From positions 1,549,407 to 1,613,406 of the forward strand of contig NZ_LT965928.1 of the NCBI RefSeq assembly GCF_900239935.1: 64,000 nucleotides of DNA. Direction: 5' to 3'. The translations under genes were made by a program, and so were the position numbers. Under the pieces are notes generated by a model. It did not search any database and was not told the DNA's origin. It saw only the letters and a list, made by a program, of their open reading frames with translations. Source of the DNA: Pseudoalteromonas carrageenovora IAM 12662. Its GTDB lineage: Bacteria > Pseudomonadota > Gammaproteobacteria > Enterobacterales > Alteromonadaceae. Below are positions 1 through 9,094 of this stretch, piece by piece (positions within the stretch are counted from its first letter, which is position 1; each line of letters starts with the position of its first letter).

Positions 1-432
1 ATTTTTATAAACATAATTTAATGCTTTAAAACTATGTAACATGCTCATTTCGTAAGCGGGCGGTACATATGTAATGGCTGAGTCGTTAGTAAATAATGCA
101 TTACTTTGCTCAAGCCCTGCACTTAACTGAACTTTTGCAGCTTCTCGCTTATTTTGCATTTGCGTATACACATTTTCAAACTTGGTTTGAGCATCTGATG
201 GTGCGTTTGCTAAATCGTTTAAACGAGCTTGTTCTAATTGGTTAAGTAAGTAGCTGCTGTGCATCGCGCTATTTTTAGCAATGAGCGACTGTGCTTCTTC
301 GAGATTATTATTTTCGATCGCATGTCTTACAGGTGTCATTTGAGTGGCGTAGTCGTTAAATAGGTCGTTAAAACCCATTGTGCTACAACCACTTAAAATA
401 CAACAAAAGCTTAAAATTATACTGCGGCGCAC
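1..432 (-). CDS. COG3014-like lipoprotein, truncated by window edge
   Basis: This is the N-terminal 144 codons of a gene that runs off the left edge. It is read from a GTG codon preceded by GAGGAGTGCTCA, a good ribosome binding site. The first residues are RRSIILSFCCILSGCSTMG, a short lipoprotein signal with lipobox LSGC, so the product should be an envelope lipoprotein. The body is helical (NNNLEEAQSLIAKNSAM, then LNQLEQARLN) and reaches YVPPAYEMSMLHSFKALNYVY. That last segment resembles the conserved part of the uncharacterised COG3014 lipoprotein family, which carries TPR-like helices. The family assignment is from memory of the motif; the function is unknown. It is divergent from the EamA transporter. 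Confidence 0.7.
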   Translation of the reverse strand, partial: MRRSIILSFCCILSGCSTMGFNDLFNDYATQMTPVRHAIENNNLEEAQSLIAKNSAMHSSYLLNQLEQARLNDLANAPSDAQTKFENVYTQMQNKREAAKVQLSAGLEQSNALFTNDSAITYVPPAYEMSMLHSFKALNYVYKN

Positions 433-846
433 TGAGCACTCCTCTAAATTTACTTTCACACATTAACATGTTTTTTTTAGTTATATGTACGAAACATTGT
501 AAGAAATCGTAGAGTAACGTTGGTGAACAATACGTGAATTTTTATATTCAATATATTGCTTCAAGAAAATCATAAATCAATTTTTGAGTAGATAGTCGTT
601 CTTGTTGAGTCGCACAATTACTGTAAAACAGATTTTATTAAAATATAACGTTATGCCTAGTATTGCTTACTAGGGTTATCGGTTTTGTATCAAGGTTTTA
701 AATGTGTAACCTAATTTTGTAAAAGCACATACACTCTTTGCACCACAAGGCTAATCCTGTTTAAATGAATCAGCCAGCTGAGTTTAATGTATAAAATTAA
801 TCGATTGCTTATATAAGGCTATTATTTTTGTTTTTAAGGAATTTTT
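433..846. other. Intergenic region between divergent genes
   Basis: This 414-bp AT-rich gap separates the lipoprotein gene from the EamA exporter and must hold both promoters. A 7-bp perfect inverted repeat, CCTAGTA/TACTAGG with a 5-nt loop, lies at 656-674; its role is unknown. I see no gene and no RNA gene. Confidence 0.5.
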
Positions 847-1716
847 TTGAAAGCCACTTTATATACACTTATTGCTTTAATTGCGTTTGCCGCAAATTCT
901 TTGTTTTGCCGTATGGCGCTCGCGCAAGGTTACATAGACCCGTGGAACTTTACAATAATTCGCCTTTTAAGTGGTGCTGCCTGCCTAGGGATTATAATGG
1001 GGGTTTATAGTTACAACTTAAAACGTAAAGGTGCATTTAACCGTGAAATTTTAAACGATAGAGGGAGCTGGCGAAGCAGTATTACCCTATTAGTTTATGC
1101 GCTGAGTTTTTCAATTGCGTACGTAGAGCTTGATACTGGCACTGGTGCTCTTATTTTATTCTCAGCGGTGCAGTTAACGATGATTGGCTGGGGAATTTAT
1201 AAAAAAGAGCAATTAAGTGCATTGCAATGGGCAGCATTTATCGTGGCGTTGGGTGGTTTTGTGTATTTAATGCTGCCATCAGCCGCTGTGCCTTCAGTTT
1301 TAGGCGCATCCCTTATGGCATTAAGTGGCGTAGCGTGGGGTATTTACAGCATACGCGGTAAAGTATGTGTATCGCCGCTTCGTACTACTGGGTTTAATTT
1401 TATTAGAAGTTTAGTAGCTGTGCCTATTTTATTGCTAGTGGGTATGAGCTATATAAAAACGGTGAGCATTGAAGGAGTTTTACTAGCATGTGCGTCAGGT
1501 GCGATAGCATCAGGTGTTGGTTATAGTATTTGGTATGTAGCTATGCCGCTGCTTAAAAGTACACAAGCCGCTGTGGTGCAATTATGTGTACCGGTACTTG
1601 CAGCTGTAGCTGGGGTGCTGTTTTTGTCTGAGCAATTAACGGTTGAATTTGTAATAGCAAGCTCACTAATACTAGGTGCTGTGCTGGTCTTTATATTAAA
1701 TAAGCACAAAGCCTAG
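847..1716 (+). CDS. EamA/DMT-family metabolite exporter
   Basis: The protein has 289 residues and about ten hydrophobic segments in two EamA-like halves. The first half runs from LYTLIALIAFAANSLFCRMAL and the second from VLGASLMALSGVAWGIYSIRG. Drug/metabolite transporters of this size are inner-membrane exporters of small metabolites such as amino acids; the substrate cannot be read from sequence. The start is a TTG codon, chosen because TTTAAGGA lies six bases upstream and the residues that follow (KATLYTLIALIAF) form the first membrane helix. It appears to be monocistronic. Confidence 0.85.
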   Translation: MKATLYTLIALIAFAANSLFCRMALAQGYIDPWNFTIIRLLSGAACLGIIMGVYSYNLKRKGAFNREILNDRGSWRSSITLLVYALSFSIAYVELDTGTGALILFSAVQLTMIGWGIYKKEQLSALQWAAFIVALGGFVYLMLPSAAVPSVLGASLMALSGVAWGIYSIRGKVCVSPLRTTGFNFIRSLVAVPILLLVGMSYIKTVSIEGVLLACASGAIASGVGYSIWYVAMPLLKSTQAAVVQLCVPVLAAVAGVLFLSEQLTVEFVIASSLILGAVLVFILNKHKA

Positions 1717-1734
1717 TGATTAAGTAAACCCGCA

Positions 1735-2421
1735 TTATGGCGGGCTTACGTTACTTATAAAACGTTTATAAAGCGCAGGTAGGTTGGCTAAAATAGCTGA
1801 CTTACCAAGTAACTCACTGTTATTAATACACTCGTAAAGTATTTTCTCGCTAAGCACATCAACCATTAATTGTGATTGTTTAATATGGCTAATATGCCAA
1901 AGCTCAGGCGCAACCCCGTCTAAATCATGTTTATAAGGGCGATAAAAACCAAATTTAGCTAAGTTATTGTTAAGCCAATTGCTCAAAGGGGCGAATGGGC
2001 CGCCTTGCTCATACTCATTTGGAGTTAGCTGCAATCTGTAATCGTCATTTACTGCCGCTTTATCAAATATATCAAGGTCGGTGCCTAAATGATGTCTACT
2101 TGCACCGGGCAGGGCAGAGTAGCGCATTATAGCAATACACTTATTTATATCCGTTAATTTGGTTAAATCTACGGGCTGTTGCTGCTTATTATAAACAGGG
2201 CGACTACCTGAAAATTTATTGTTCCAAATCATCGATTGGCGATCAAAATCTCTAAAGCTTGAGGCAATTGTTAGATCAAAACCTGCATTTTTAGCTGCAT
2301 TTTGTAGCGCTAAAAAATCATCGATAATTCTGCTATGTAAACGATGGCTTTGAATATCAGTTAAATGTGTATCACTTTGCCCTGTGATACACTCATAGGC
2401 TATTAAGTTGCTTAAGGCCAT
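1735..2421 (-). CDS. M15-family D-alanyl-D-alanine carboxypeptidase (VanY-like)
   Basis: The 228-residue protein carries the two zinc-binding motifs of peptidase family M15: SRHHLGTDLDIF (SxHxxGxxxD, about residue 110) and ELWHISHI (ExxWH, about residue 175). Known members trim peptidoglycan stem peptides by removing terminal D-alanine. No clear signal peptide is visible, since the N-terminus [15 protein letters not shown] is only weakly hydrophobic, so its location is uncertain. The ATG overlaps the dapE stop codon by one base (TAATG), so it is probably co-translated with dapE. A CCCGC/GCGGG hairpin at its 3' end (about 1729-1744) may act as a weak terminator. Confidence 0.85.
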   Translation of the reverse strand: MALSNLIAYECITGQSDTHLTDIQSHRLHSRIIDDFLALQNAAKNAGFDLTIASSFRDFDRQSMIWNNKFSGSRPVYNKQQQPVDLTKLTDINKCIAIMRYSALPGASRHHLGTDLDIFDKAAVNDDYRLQLTPNEYEQGGPFAPLSNWLNNNLAKFGFYRPYKHDLDGVAPELWHISHIKQSQLMVDVLSEKILYECINNSELLGKSAILANLPALYKRFISNVSPP

Positions 2422-3551
2422 TATGTTAAAAGGTTTTCGAGGATTTGTTCGTAAATATAGGCAAGTGCGATTAAGTCATCTGTACTTACACATTCATCTA
2501 CTTTATGAATTGTGGCGTTACGCGGTCCAAGCTCAATAACTTTTGCGCCTGTTTGCGCTATAAAGCGTCCATCAGATGTCCCACCGGTGGTTTCTAAGTT
2601 GGTAGTAAGCCCTGTAACAGATTTAATAGCACTAACAGTGGCATCCACAAGCGGGCCGTGCTCAGTTATAAATGGCAGACCATTCACTATCCAGCTTAGT
2701 TCGTAGTTTAATTTGTGCTTTTGTAATATTGCGTTTACTCGTGCTTGTAATTGCTCATGCGTTACTTCGGTACTAAACCTAAAGTTAAATTGTATTTCAA
2801 GCTCACCTGGTATTACATTACCCGCACCAGTACCCCCATTTATGTTTGATACTTGAAAGCTAGTTGCTGGGAAAAACTCATTACCCTCATCCCACACTGT
2901 TTGGCTAAGCTCAGTAATGGCTTCAGATGATAAGTGAATAGGGTTTTGTGCTAAGTGTGGGTAGGCTACATGGCCTTGTATACCTTTTACTTTTAAAAAG
3001 CCAGTTAGAGAGCCGCGGCGACCGTTTTTAACTACATCACCTAATACATCACATGATGATGGTTCACCAACTAGACACATGTCGATTTTTTCACCGCGCG
3101 CTTCTAATGTATCTATTACGCGAGTTGTGCCATTTATAAATGGACCTTCTTCGTCTGAGGTAATTAAAAACGAAATAGAGCCTTTGTGATCAGGGTTTTT
3201 AGTAACAAAACGCTCTGTTGCAACGAGCATTGCAGCAAGAGAGCCTTTCATATCAGCAGCGCCACGGCCATGTAGCAAACCATCTTTTACCAAACCCGAA
3301 AACGGTGGATGTTGCCAATTTTGTGCTGGGCCTGTAGGTACAACATCGGTATGTCCTGCAAAGCAAAAATGCGGTGACTGAGTGCCTTTACGTGCCCATG
3401 TATTTAGCGTGTCAGTAAAAAATAATGTTTCAATATTAAAGCCAACCGCCTTTAGGCGATCGTTCATCATTTGTTGGCAGCCAGCATCTTCAGGTGTTAC
3501 CGACTCTCGCTGAATAAGTGCTTGTGCAAGTGCAATTACATCATGTGTCAT
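2421..3551 (-). CDS. dapE: Succinyl-diaminopimelate desuccinylase
   Basis: DapE hydrolyses N-succinyl-LL-diaminopimelate in the succinylase branch of lysine and meso-DAP synthesis in the cytoplasm. The 376-residue length is typical. The M20 metallopeptidase signature is intact: [12 protein letters not shown] (metal His and catalytic Asp), [15 protein letters not shown] (bridging Asp), [12 protein letters not shown] (catalytic Glu pair) and a C-terminal [11 protein letters not shown] (metal His). It sits between yffB and the M15 gene with one-base overlaps, and the dapE-yffB pairing matches E. coli. It is probably part of one operon reading leftwards from about 4.8 kb. Confidence 0.97.
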   Translation of the reverse strand: MTHDVIALAQALIQRESVTPEDAGCQQMMNDRLKAVGFNIETLFFTDTLNTWARKGTQSPHFCFAGHTDVVPTGPAQNWQHPPFSGLVKDGLLHGRGAADMKGSLAAMLVATERFVTKNPDHKGSISFLITSDEEGPFINGTTRVIDTLEARGEKIDMCLVGEPSSCDVLGDVVKNGRRGSLTGFLKVKGIQGHVAYPHLAQNPIHLSSEAITELSQTVWDEGNEFFPATSFQVSNINGGTGAGNVIPGELEIQFNFRFSTEVTHEQLQARVNAILQKHKLNYELSWIVNGLPFITEHGPLVDATVSAIKSVTGLTTNLETTGGTSDGRFIAQTGAKVIELGPRNATIHKVDECVSTDDLIALAYIYEQILENLLT

Positions 3552-3895
3552 TATTTAAAAATCTCATCATATTGTGCAGCTTTAAAGCCTAAATGGTAGC
3601 TACTATTATTTACAAGCACAGGGCGTTTGATCATTGCTGGTTGTTCAACAAGTAGCTCTATTGCAGACTCTTTGGTAAGACTTTGTTTTTGCTCATCAGA
3701 TAATGCGCGGTACGTGGTGCCACGTTTATTAACTAGCTGTTCCCAGTCAAGTTTGTCTGCAAACGTGTTGACCATTTGTGTATTTACGCCATCTTTTCGA
3801 TAGTCATGAAAAGTAAACTCAATATTATTATCTGCTAAGTATTTTTTAGCTTTTTTTATGGTATCGCAATTGCTTATGCCGTATAGAGTGATCAT
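3551..3895 (-). CDS. yffB: ArsC/Spx-family thioredoxin-fold protein (YffB-like)
   Basis: The 114-residue protein begins [19 protein letters not shown]. This is the arsenate-reductase-like fold with a single N-terminal cysteine in place of a CxxC pair, as in E. coli YffB. The later segment MIKRPVLV is the cis-proline region of the family. YffB-type proteins are glutathione-dependent thiol oxidoreductases of uncertain substrate; true arsenate reduction is not implied. Its stop overlaps the dapE start and the order yffB-dapE is conserved with E. coli. Confidence 0.9.
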   Translation of the reverse strand: MITLYGISNCDTIKKAKKYLADNNIEFTFHDYRKDGVNTQMVNTFADKLDWEQLVNKRGTTYRALSDEQKQSLTKESAIELLVEQPAMIKRPVLVNNSSYHLGFKAAQYDEIFK

Positions 3896-3899
3896 AAAT

Positions 3900-4397
3900 C
3901 TACTTCTTTTTGATAATAGTTAATAGGGGATCTGCACCCGCATTTACATGCGTATGCGAGTAATGAAACGTACCTAAGGTATGGCCGTTGAGTAATATTA
4001 AACTTGCTAGCATGGGCGTATCAAGCTTACGCAGGTCAAAATACGCAAGACGCTGACCTTTATGTATTTCACTGCCGTTAAGCTGGGCAATATGGGTATG
4101 AGTAATAGGTTGTGAGCCAGAAATAGTTAAGTTTATTAACACTTTTAGGCCATTTTTAGCCTGCAAAATAAACTCAGTACCTGCGTTTTTTACTTGAAGT
4201 AATGTGCCATCGAAAGGCGCTAAAATTTTATGACTGCTAAGGCTCACCATAATACCAGGACCAAGCGTGCCATATTTAAAAAACGGTTCGGGATGGCTAT
4301 CAAGCATGGCTACTTTACCAGTAAATGGGCTAGTAATTGTAATTGCATTATTGGGTGTTTTATTAACGGCTAAATAATCAAGTTGCTGTGCTTTCAT
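3900..4397 (-). CDS. PTS EIIA(Glc)-like protein lacking the active-site histidines
   Basis: The 165 residues follow the EIIA(Glc) fold: VAMLDSHPEPFFKYGTLGPG, then LAPFDGTLLQVKNAGTEFIL, KNGLKVLINLTIS, and a C-terminal AGADPLLTIIKKK. In E. coli Crr the phosphorylated histidine lies in the VHFGID segment and the accessory histidine in NHAF. In my hand alignment these positions are Asn (VLINLTIS) and Thr (GTEF). Phosphotransfer is therefore unlikely, and a regulatory or structural role is more plausible. It lies three bases downstream of the ACT-domain gene and four bases upstream of yffB. No EI, HPr or EIIBC gene is in the window. Fold assignment is fairly secure; function is inferred. Confidence 0.75.
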   Translation of the reverse strand: MKAQQLDYLAVNKTPNNAITITSPFTGKVAMLDSHPEPFFKYGTLGPGIMVSLSSHKILAPFDGTLLQVKNAGTEFILQAKNGLKVLINLTISGSQPITHTHIAQLNGSEIHKGQRLAYFDLRKLDTPMLASLILLNGHTLGTFHYSHTHVNAGADPLLTIIKKK

Positions 4398-4400
4398 TGG

Positions 4401-4787
4401 CTAATCTGCTACCACATTGTAGCCATCATTTTTTAACGCTTTGAGCGCTTTTGTAGCTGTTTGTTTTTTTACCAAAATATAGTCTGTATCGTAAGTTGAT
4501 ATTGAAAAAATAGAAATTTTAGCACTGGCGAGTACGCCTGATATATTAGCCATTATACCTGTGAGCGAAAAGCCTAATGGGCCAACCACTTCTAGTGCTT
4601 GCCAGTCAGGCTCTGTATCTAAGCTTTGGATTTCAAATTCACTAGGGCAAACAATCGATAGTTCATCGTGAGTTTTAGAAATAAAAAATAAAGGCTGTTT
4701 TAACAGTGCCGAAGGTATATTGGCATCAACGTCTAAACTATGAATAGATAAAAGCGTGCTGTGTAATTGTAATGTTTGTTTTGACAT
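4401..4787 (-). CDS. ACT-domain protein (COG3603-like)
   Basis: This 128-residue soluble protein ends in an ACT domain: LGFSLTGIMANISGVLASAKISIFSISTYDTDYILV, with the usual Gly-containing turn and beta-alpha-beta pattern, followed by a short helix. Small ACT proteins of this type resemble the amino-acid-binding regulatory domain of aspartate kinases and are expected to sense an amino acid. The ligand is unknown. It is probably the first gene of the leftward operon ACT - EIIA-like - yffB - dapE - M15, which might link amino-acid sensing to DAP synthesis; that link is inference. Confidence 0.75.
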   Translation of the reverse strand: MSKQTLQLHSTLLSIHSLDVDANIPSALLKQPLFFISKTHDELSIVCPSEFEIQSLDTEPDWQALEVVGPLGFSLTGIMANISGVLASAKISIFSISTYDTDYILVKKQTATKALKALKNDGYNVVAD

Positions 4788-5014
4788 TAAACGCCTGCGA
4801 TACAGCCATATTGATAGCTTTATAGTATAGATTATTGGATTTAAATTAAAGGTGTATCAGTGACTAAAGTAGCGGTTTGTAGGCAGGCTTTAATAAATAT
4901 TAAAAACTTACCCACAATTTCTGTGGATAAGTATGGGAATTGGTAGGTATAAATAGCCTAACTTATTAATTATTAAATAAATAATAGCTAGGCTATAAAA
5001 AGCACACGTTTAGA

Positions 5015-7174
5015 TTATTGCGTAATTAAAGCTTCTGCTTGGGCAGCTTGAATAGCCGTTAATGCAATAGTGTATACAATATCGTCAACTAATGCGCCGC
5101 GGCTTAAATCGTTAACTGGTTTACGCATACCTTGTAGCATAGGGCCGATACTTATTAAATCGGCACTACGTTGTACAGCTTTATAGGTTGTGTTACCGGT
5201 ATTTAGGTCTGGGAATATAAATACGGTTGCTTTACCTGCAACTGGGCTATTTGGCGCTTTTTTAAGAGCAACATTTTCCATAATTGCGGCGTCGTACTGA
5301 AGGGGGCCATCAATAATTAAATCAGGGCGTTTTTGCTGTGCTATTTTGGTAGCCTCACGTACTTTTTCTACATCGGCACCAGTACCAGATGTACCTGTAC
5401 TGTAACTTATCATTGCTACACGTGGCTCTATTCCAAACGCGGCAGCTGAGTCGGCTGATTGAATTGCTATATCAGCAAGTTGCTCTGCATTTGGATCTGG
5501 GTTTATTGCACAGTCGCCATATACAAGAACTTGATCAGGCAGTAGCATAAAAAATACAGAAGATACGAGCGATGACCCAGGGGCTGTTTTAATGAGCTGA
5601 AGTGGCGGGCGAATAGTATTAGCAGTGGTGTTTACTGCACCCGATACTAAGCCATCTACTTTACCTTGCTCTAGCATCATAGTACCCAGCACAACGTTAT
5701 CTTGCAGTTGCTCTTGCGCCACAACGGCCGTTAAACCCTTTCCTTTACGTATTTCTACCATAGGTTCAATGTAGTCGTTAATAATACTTTTAGGTTCTAC
5801 AATGCTTACGTGCTCGTTTAACTCTATCCCTTGTTGCTCTGCAATACGCATAATTTCATCGCGATCACCTAGTAATATAGTTTTAGCTATACCACGTTGC
5901 CCACAAATAGCGGCAGCTTTAATTGTGCGTGGCTCGTTACCTTCAGGCAGTACGACTGTTTTACCTGCTTTGCGGGCTTTATCTGTTAATAAGTAACGAA
6001 ATGCTGGTGGTGACAGCTTACGTGTTTTACCAACACTTTTAACGAGCGTATCTAACCAGTCCGAATCGATAAACTGTGCATTATGATCTTTTACTTTTTC
6101 AATACGCTGGTCATCATCGCTAGGTACTTCCATATTAAAATTATGAAGCAGTAGGGATGTGCGCCATGTATCGGCTTCGGTTGCAAGTATTGGTAAACCC
6201 GTTTGCATAGCTTGTTCACACAGTGCCATTATGCGCGCTTCAGGTTCAAAGCCTCCGGTTAGCAATATTGCGCCAATTTTAGTGCCATTCATGGCTGATA
6301 AACATGCAGCAACAAGTATATCTGAGCGATCGCCAGGTGTTACTAGTAATGCACCGGGAGTAAAGTGATTCAAAATATTTGACACAGTTCGAGCACAAAA
6401 TGTAATACGACGCAGGCGACGATGTAGCATGTCACCTTCGTTAATAATGGTCGCTTTTAGATACGCACTTAAATCTTTAACGCGTGGTGCAACTAAGTCA
6501 AAGTCCCACGGGATGGCACCAAGTAACATAAACGGGTTTTTTCTAAAAATAGGTAAAGAAGCTAAGCGGTTTAGCTCGTTATCTAATTCTTCAGCTTTGT
6601 AGGCGTCGACTAAATCCGCACGTGCGCGGCCTTCTTCATCAAGAGGGGCATTTACTTTATTAAAAATACAGCCAAGAACACGTGGGTGGTCAATACCGCC
6701 GTAGTTACCCGCTGCGATTTCAAGACGATCTTCTATTTGCGTAATATTGTAGTTGCCGGGGGTAAGTACAAAAACAATGTCGGCACCGAGTGTTTGCGCT
6801 ATTTCGCGGTTTACGCGCCCAGCATAAGGTTGCCTACGGGTAGGAACCATACCTTCAATAATAGCAACTTCATCATCGTTAATTTTACTTTCAAATCGCT
6901 CAACAATTTCTTCAAGAAGGTCGTCACCACGGCCATCACCGATCATTTGTTCGGCGTAATCCAATGCAAAGGGAGTAGGCGGGTTAATAGGTGAGCCCTG
7001 AGTAACTATTTGCGTTGATTTTTCTGGCCCAGTTTCGCCTGAGCGAGGCTGTGCTATTGGTTTAAAAAAGTTAACTTTAACCGTTTTTTGCTCTAAAGCG
7101 CGCACTAATCCAACAGAAACAGAGGTTAAGCCAACGCCTGTAGACACCGGGATAAGCATAATACGACGTGCCAT
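5015..7174 (-). CDS. pta: Phosphate acetyltransferase, long form
   Basis: Pta interconverts acetyl-CoA and acetyl phosphate and works with AckA in acetate overflow and assimilation. The 719-residue product has the long architecture. An N-terminal P-loop-like domain ([18 protein letters not shown]) is followed by a DRTGG-type middle domain and a C-terminal PTA/PTB catalytic domain from about residue 395 ([26 protein letters not shown] through [13 protein letters not shown]). The reading frame stays open further upstream, but I place the start at the ATG encoding MARRIMLIP because AAGGAG lies just ahead of it. That ATG is two bases after the ackA stop codon, so the pair is translationally linked. 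Confidence 0.96.
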   Translation of the reverse strand: MARRIMLIPVSTGVGLTSVSVGLVRALEQKTVKVNFFKPIAQPRSGETGPEKSTQIVTQGSPINPPTPFALDYAEQMIGDGRGDDLLEEIVERFESKINDDEVAIIEGMVPTRRQPYAGRVNREIAQTLGADIVFVLTPGNYNITQIEDRLEIAAGNYGGIDHPRVLGCIFNKVNAPLDEEGRARADLVDAYKAEELDNELNRLASLPIFRKNPFMLLGAIPWDFDLVAPRVKDLSAYLKATIINEGDMLHRRLRRITFCARTVSNILNHFTPGALLVTPGDRSDILVAACLSAMNGTKIGAILLTGGFEPEARIMALCEQAMQTGLPILATEADTWRTSLLLHNFNMEVPSDDDQRIEKVKDHNAQFIDSDWLDTLVKSVGKTRKLSPPAFRYLLTDKARKAGKTVVLPEGNEPRTIKAAAICGQRGIAKTILLGDRDEIMRIAEQQGIELNEHVSIVEPKSIINDYIEPMVEIRKGKGLTAVVAQEQLQDNVVLGTMMLEQGKVDGLVSGAVNTTANTIRPPLQLIKTAPGSSLVSSVFFMLLPDQVLVYGDCAINPDPNAEQLADIAIQSADSAAAFGIEPRVAMISYSTGTSGTGADVEKVREATKIAQQKRPDLIIDGPLQYDAAIMENVALKKAPNSPVAGKATVFIFPDLNTGNTTYKAVQRSADLISIGPMLQGMRKPVNDLSRGALVDDIVYTIALTAIQAAQAEALITQ

Positions 7175-7176
7175 AA

Positions 7177-8391
7177 TTACAGCTCCTTCACAATGTTTGC
7201 GGCATCTAGGGCAATAACCCATTCTTCGTTAGTAGGCATTACTACTGCTTTTGGTATTTTATCTGATGTGCTAATAATACCTTGCGTGCCAAAGCGAGCG
7301 TTTAAGTTTGCTTGCTCGTCACAGTTAAGGCCTAAGTAGCCAAGCTGTTTGATTACATTTGCACGAATAATATCGGAGTTTTCACCAATACCGCCGGTAA
7401 AAATAAGTGCATCTAGTCGTTGTAATGGCACCATGTAAGCTGCAATTTGTTTAGCTAAACGATAACAAAAAATATCAAGCGCCAATTGTGCTTTTTTATG
7501 TCCTGCAACTGCGGCTTCTTCTATTGTACGGCAATCATTAGAAAGCTCACTGATACCTAAAAGGCCACTTTCTTGGTTTAATAAGTTATCAATTTGTTTT
7601 GCGTTGTAATCTAGCTGGGTAGTTAAAAAATTAAATAAACCTGGGTCAATATCACCACTACGAGTACCCATAACTATGCCTGCCAGCGGTGTTAAGCCCA
7701 TGCTTGTATCAACGCTTTTCCCGTCTTTAATTGCGCAAACAGAGCAACCATTACCTAGGTGAGCGCTAATAAAATTACTTTGCTCAATAGGCTGGTTTAG
7801 TAACTTAGCTGTTTGGCCTGCAACGTAATAATGGCTTGTACCATGCATGCCGTAACGTCTTACACCGTAGTCGGTATAAAGCTTATAAGGTAATGCATAT
7901 AAGTAGGCAACTTCATCCATGGTTTGATGAAAAGCGGTATCGAATACGGCTACCTGCGGTAAGCCTGTAAAGGAATTTTGCGCTGAAGAAATACCTAACA
8001 AGTTAGCATGGCCATGCAAAGGTGCTAAAGATGATGCTTTAGTAATGCCTTCAATTACAGCATCATCAATTAAAACTGATTTCGTAAAATGCTCACCACC
8101 ATGAACAACCCGATGACCTACAGCAGTTAAGTACTCATCAAGGTTGTGATCTTTTATTAAGGTTACAAGCGTATTTATAGCCTCAGCATGTGCTTGGTTT
8201 GCACCCAGCTCAATTACTGTTTTAGCGCCATTATATTTGTATTTAATAGACGGCGCGTCAGCACCTAAGCGCTCAGCTAGGCCCGAAATTATTTCGTGTC
8301 CATCGTTTGCATCAATAATGGCAAACTTTAAGCTAGAGCTACCACAATTTAGTACTAAAACATGTTGTGACTTAGGGGAGGTTGTTGGCAT
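7177..8391 (-). CDS. ackA: Acetate kinase
   Basis: AckA makes ATP and acetate from acetyl phosphate. The ASKHA acetokinase signature is clear: [15 protein letters not shown] at the N-terminus, [43 protein letters not shown] and [10 protein letters not shown] chose the ATG giving MPTTSPKSQ (404 residues) because GGAAA lies about ten bases upstream; an in-frame ATG seven codons earlier (8412) is also possible. It is the first gene of ackA-pta and is divergent from yfbV, as in enterobacteria. The upstream gap holds repeated GTTACACTT motifs that may be an operator. Confidence 0.96.
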   Translation of the reverse strand: MPTTSPKSQHVLVLNCGSSSLKFAIIDANDGHEIISGLAERLGADAPSIKYKYNGAKTVIELGANQAHAEAINTLVTLIKDHNLDEYLTAVGHRVVHGGEHFTKSVLIDDAVIEGITKASSLAPLHGHANLLGISSAQNSFTGLPQVAVFDTAFHQTMDEVAYLYALPYKLYTDYGVRRYGMHGTSHYYVAGQTAKLLNQPIEQSNFISAHLGNGCSVCAIKDGKSVDTSMGLTPLAGIVMGTRSGDIDPGLFNFLTTQLDYNAKQIDNLLNQESGLLGISELSNDCRTIEEAAVAGHKKAQLALDIFCYRLAKQIAAYMVPLQRLDALIFTGGIGENSDIIRANVIKQLGYLGLNCDEQANLNARFGTQGIISTSDKIPKAVVMPTNEEWVIALDAANIVKEL

Positions 8392-8440
8392 AGATTTAAT
8401 TTCCATAAACAAATTAGTAAGTGAGCGTTAAGTATTGGGC

Positions 8441-8593
8441 GTTACACTTGAGCTGATAATGGCTAAAAGTTTAATTTAGCACTGCCTATTTTAACTTAGT
8501 TCAGCAATTTAGTTTAGTGTTTTGGCTGATTTAGCAGCTAAATTAAGTGTTTTTACCGATAAAGTGTAACTCCCTTATTTTGTGTTACACTTT
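8441..8593. promoter_or_regulatory. Repeated GTTACACTT motifs between ackA and yfbV
   Basis: AAAGTGTAAC at 8561-8570 and GTTACACTTT at 8584-8593 form a perfect 10-bp inverted repeat with a 13-nt spacer. A third copy, GTTACACTT, lies at 8441-8449. All three are in the intergenic region between the divergent ackA and yfbV. The arrangement suggests a dimer-binding operator; no regulator is identified. Confidence 0.45.
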
Positions 8594-8644
8594 GGAAATA
8601 GCCAATATTGAACTTGAATTTAAAAGCAGTATCTGTGAGGAGTC

Positions 8645-9094
8645 ATGATGCAAAAAAGTGTGATGTCACAACTACAAACGGGTCGTTTGTATGCTAAAAA
8701 CTGGCCTATGCGCAAAGAGCTGGCACCTTTATTTTTAGAATTTAGGGTAATAAAAGCAACTGAATTAGCTATAACTGTGATGCCAATTTTAGCTATGCTT
8801 ACTTTGTTTTTTCAGCTTAACTACTTAGGCCCTGACTTTTTACCACAAGCAATTGCTAGCGCATTATTTTTTATATCACTGCCTCTACAAGGTATATTTT
8901 GGCTAGGTAAACGAGCACAAACACCTTTAGAGCCCGCAATGCAAAAATGGTACACCGAGCTTTATACAAAAATGGTAGAAAACGGTTATCAAGTTCAACT
9001 TAATGAGAACAAGCCCCGTTACATGGAGCTTGCTAGCTTACTTAAAGATATGTTTGAAAAAATGGATAGGGCGTTCACTAAAGAGCAGTTTTAA
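8645..9094 (+). CDS. yfbV: YfbV/UPF0208 membrane protein
   Basis: The 149-residue protein matches the UPF0208 pattern: a cytoplasmic N-terminus (QTGRLYAKNWPMRKELAPLF), two membrane helices (TVMPILAMLTLFFQL and AIASALFFISLPLQGIFWLG), then a soluble helical tail (MELASLLKDMFEKMDRAF). In E. coli YfbV is required for insulation of the Ter macrodomain; whether this holds here is inference. GAGGAG precedes the ATG. The position beside ackA is conserved with E. coli. Its last 17 bases overlap the convergent rlmA 3' end. Confidence 0.9.
   Translation: MMQKSVMSQLQTGRLYAKNWPMRKELAPLFLEFRVIKATELAITVMPILAMLTLFFQLNYLGPDFLPQAIASALFFISLPLQGIFWLGKRAQTPLEPAMQKWYTELYTKMVENGYQVQLNENKPRYMELASLLKDMFEKMDRAFTKEQF

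Noticed and set aside
3551..3895. Arsenate reductase (arsC) proper
   Set aside because: The context with dapE and the YffB-like sequence fit the YffB subgroup; no ars genes are nearby.
4953..4996. ATAGCCTA/TAGGCTAT inverted repeat as the pta terminator
   Set aside because: The 8-bp arms are separated by about 28 nt and are not followed by a T run on the minus strand, so termination cannot be supported.
6686..6994. 102-codon open frame antisense to pta
   Set aside because: It is fully inside the pta coding sequence and lacks any domain or start signal.
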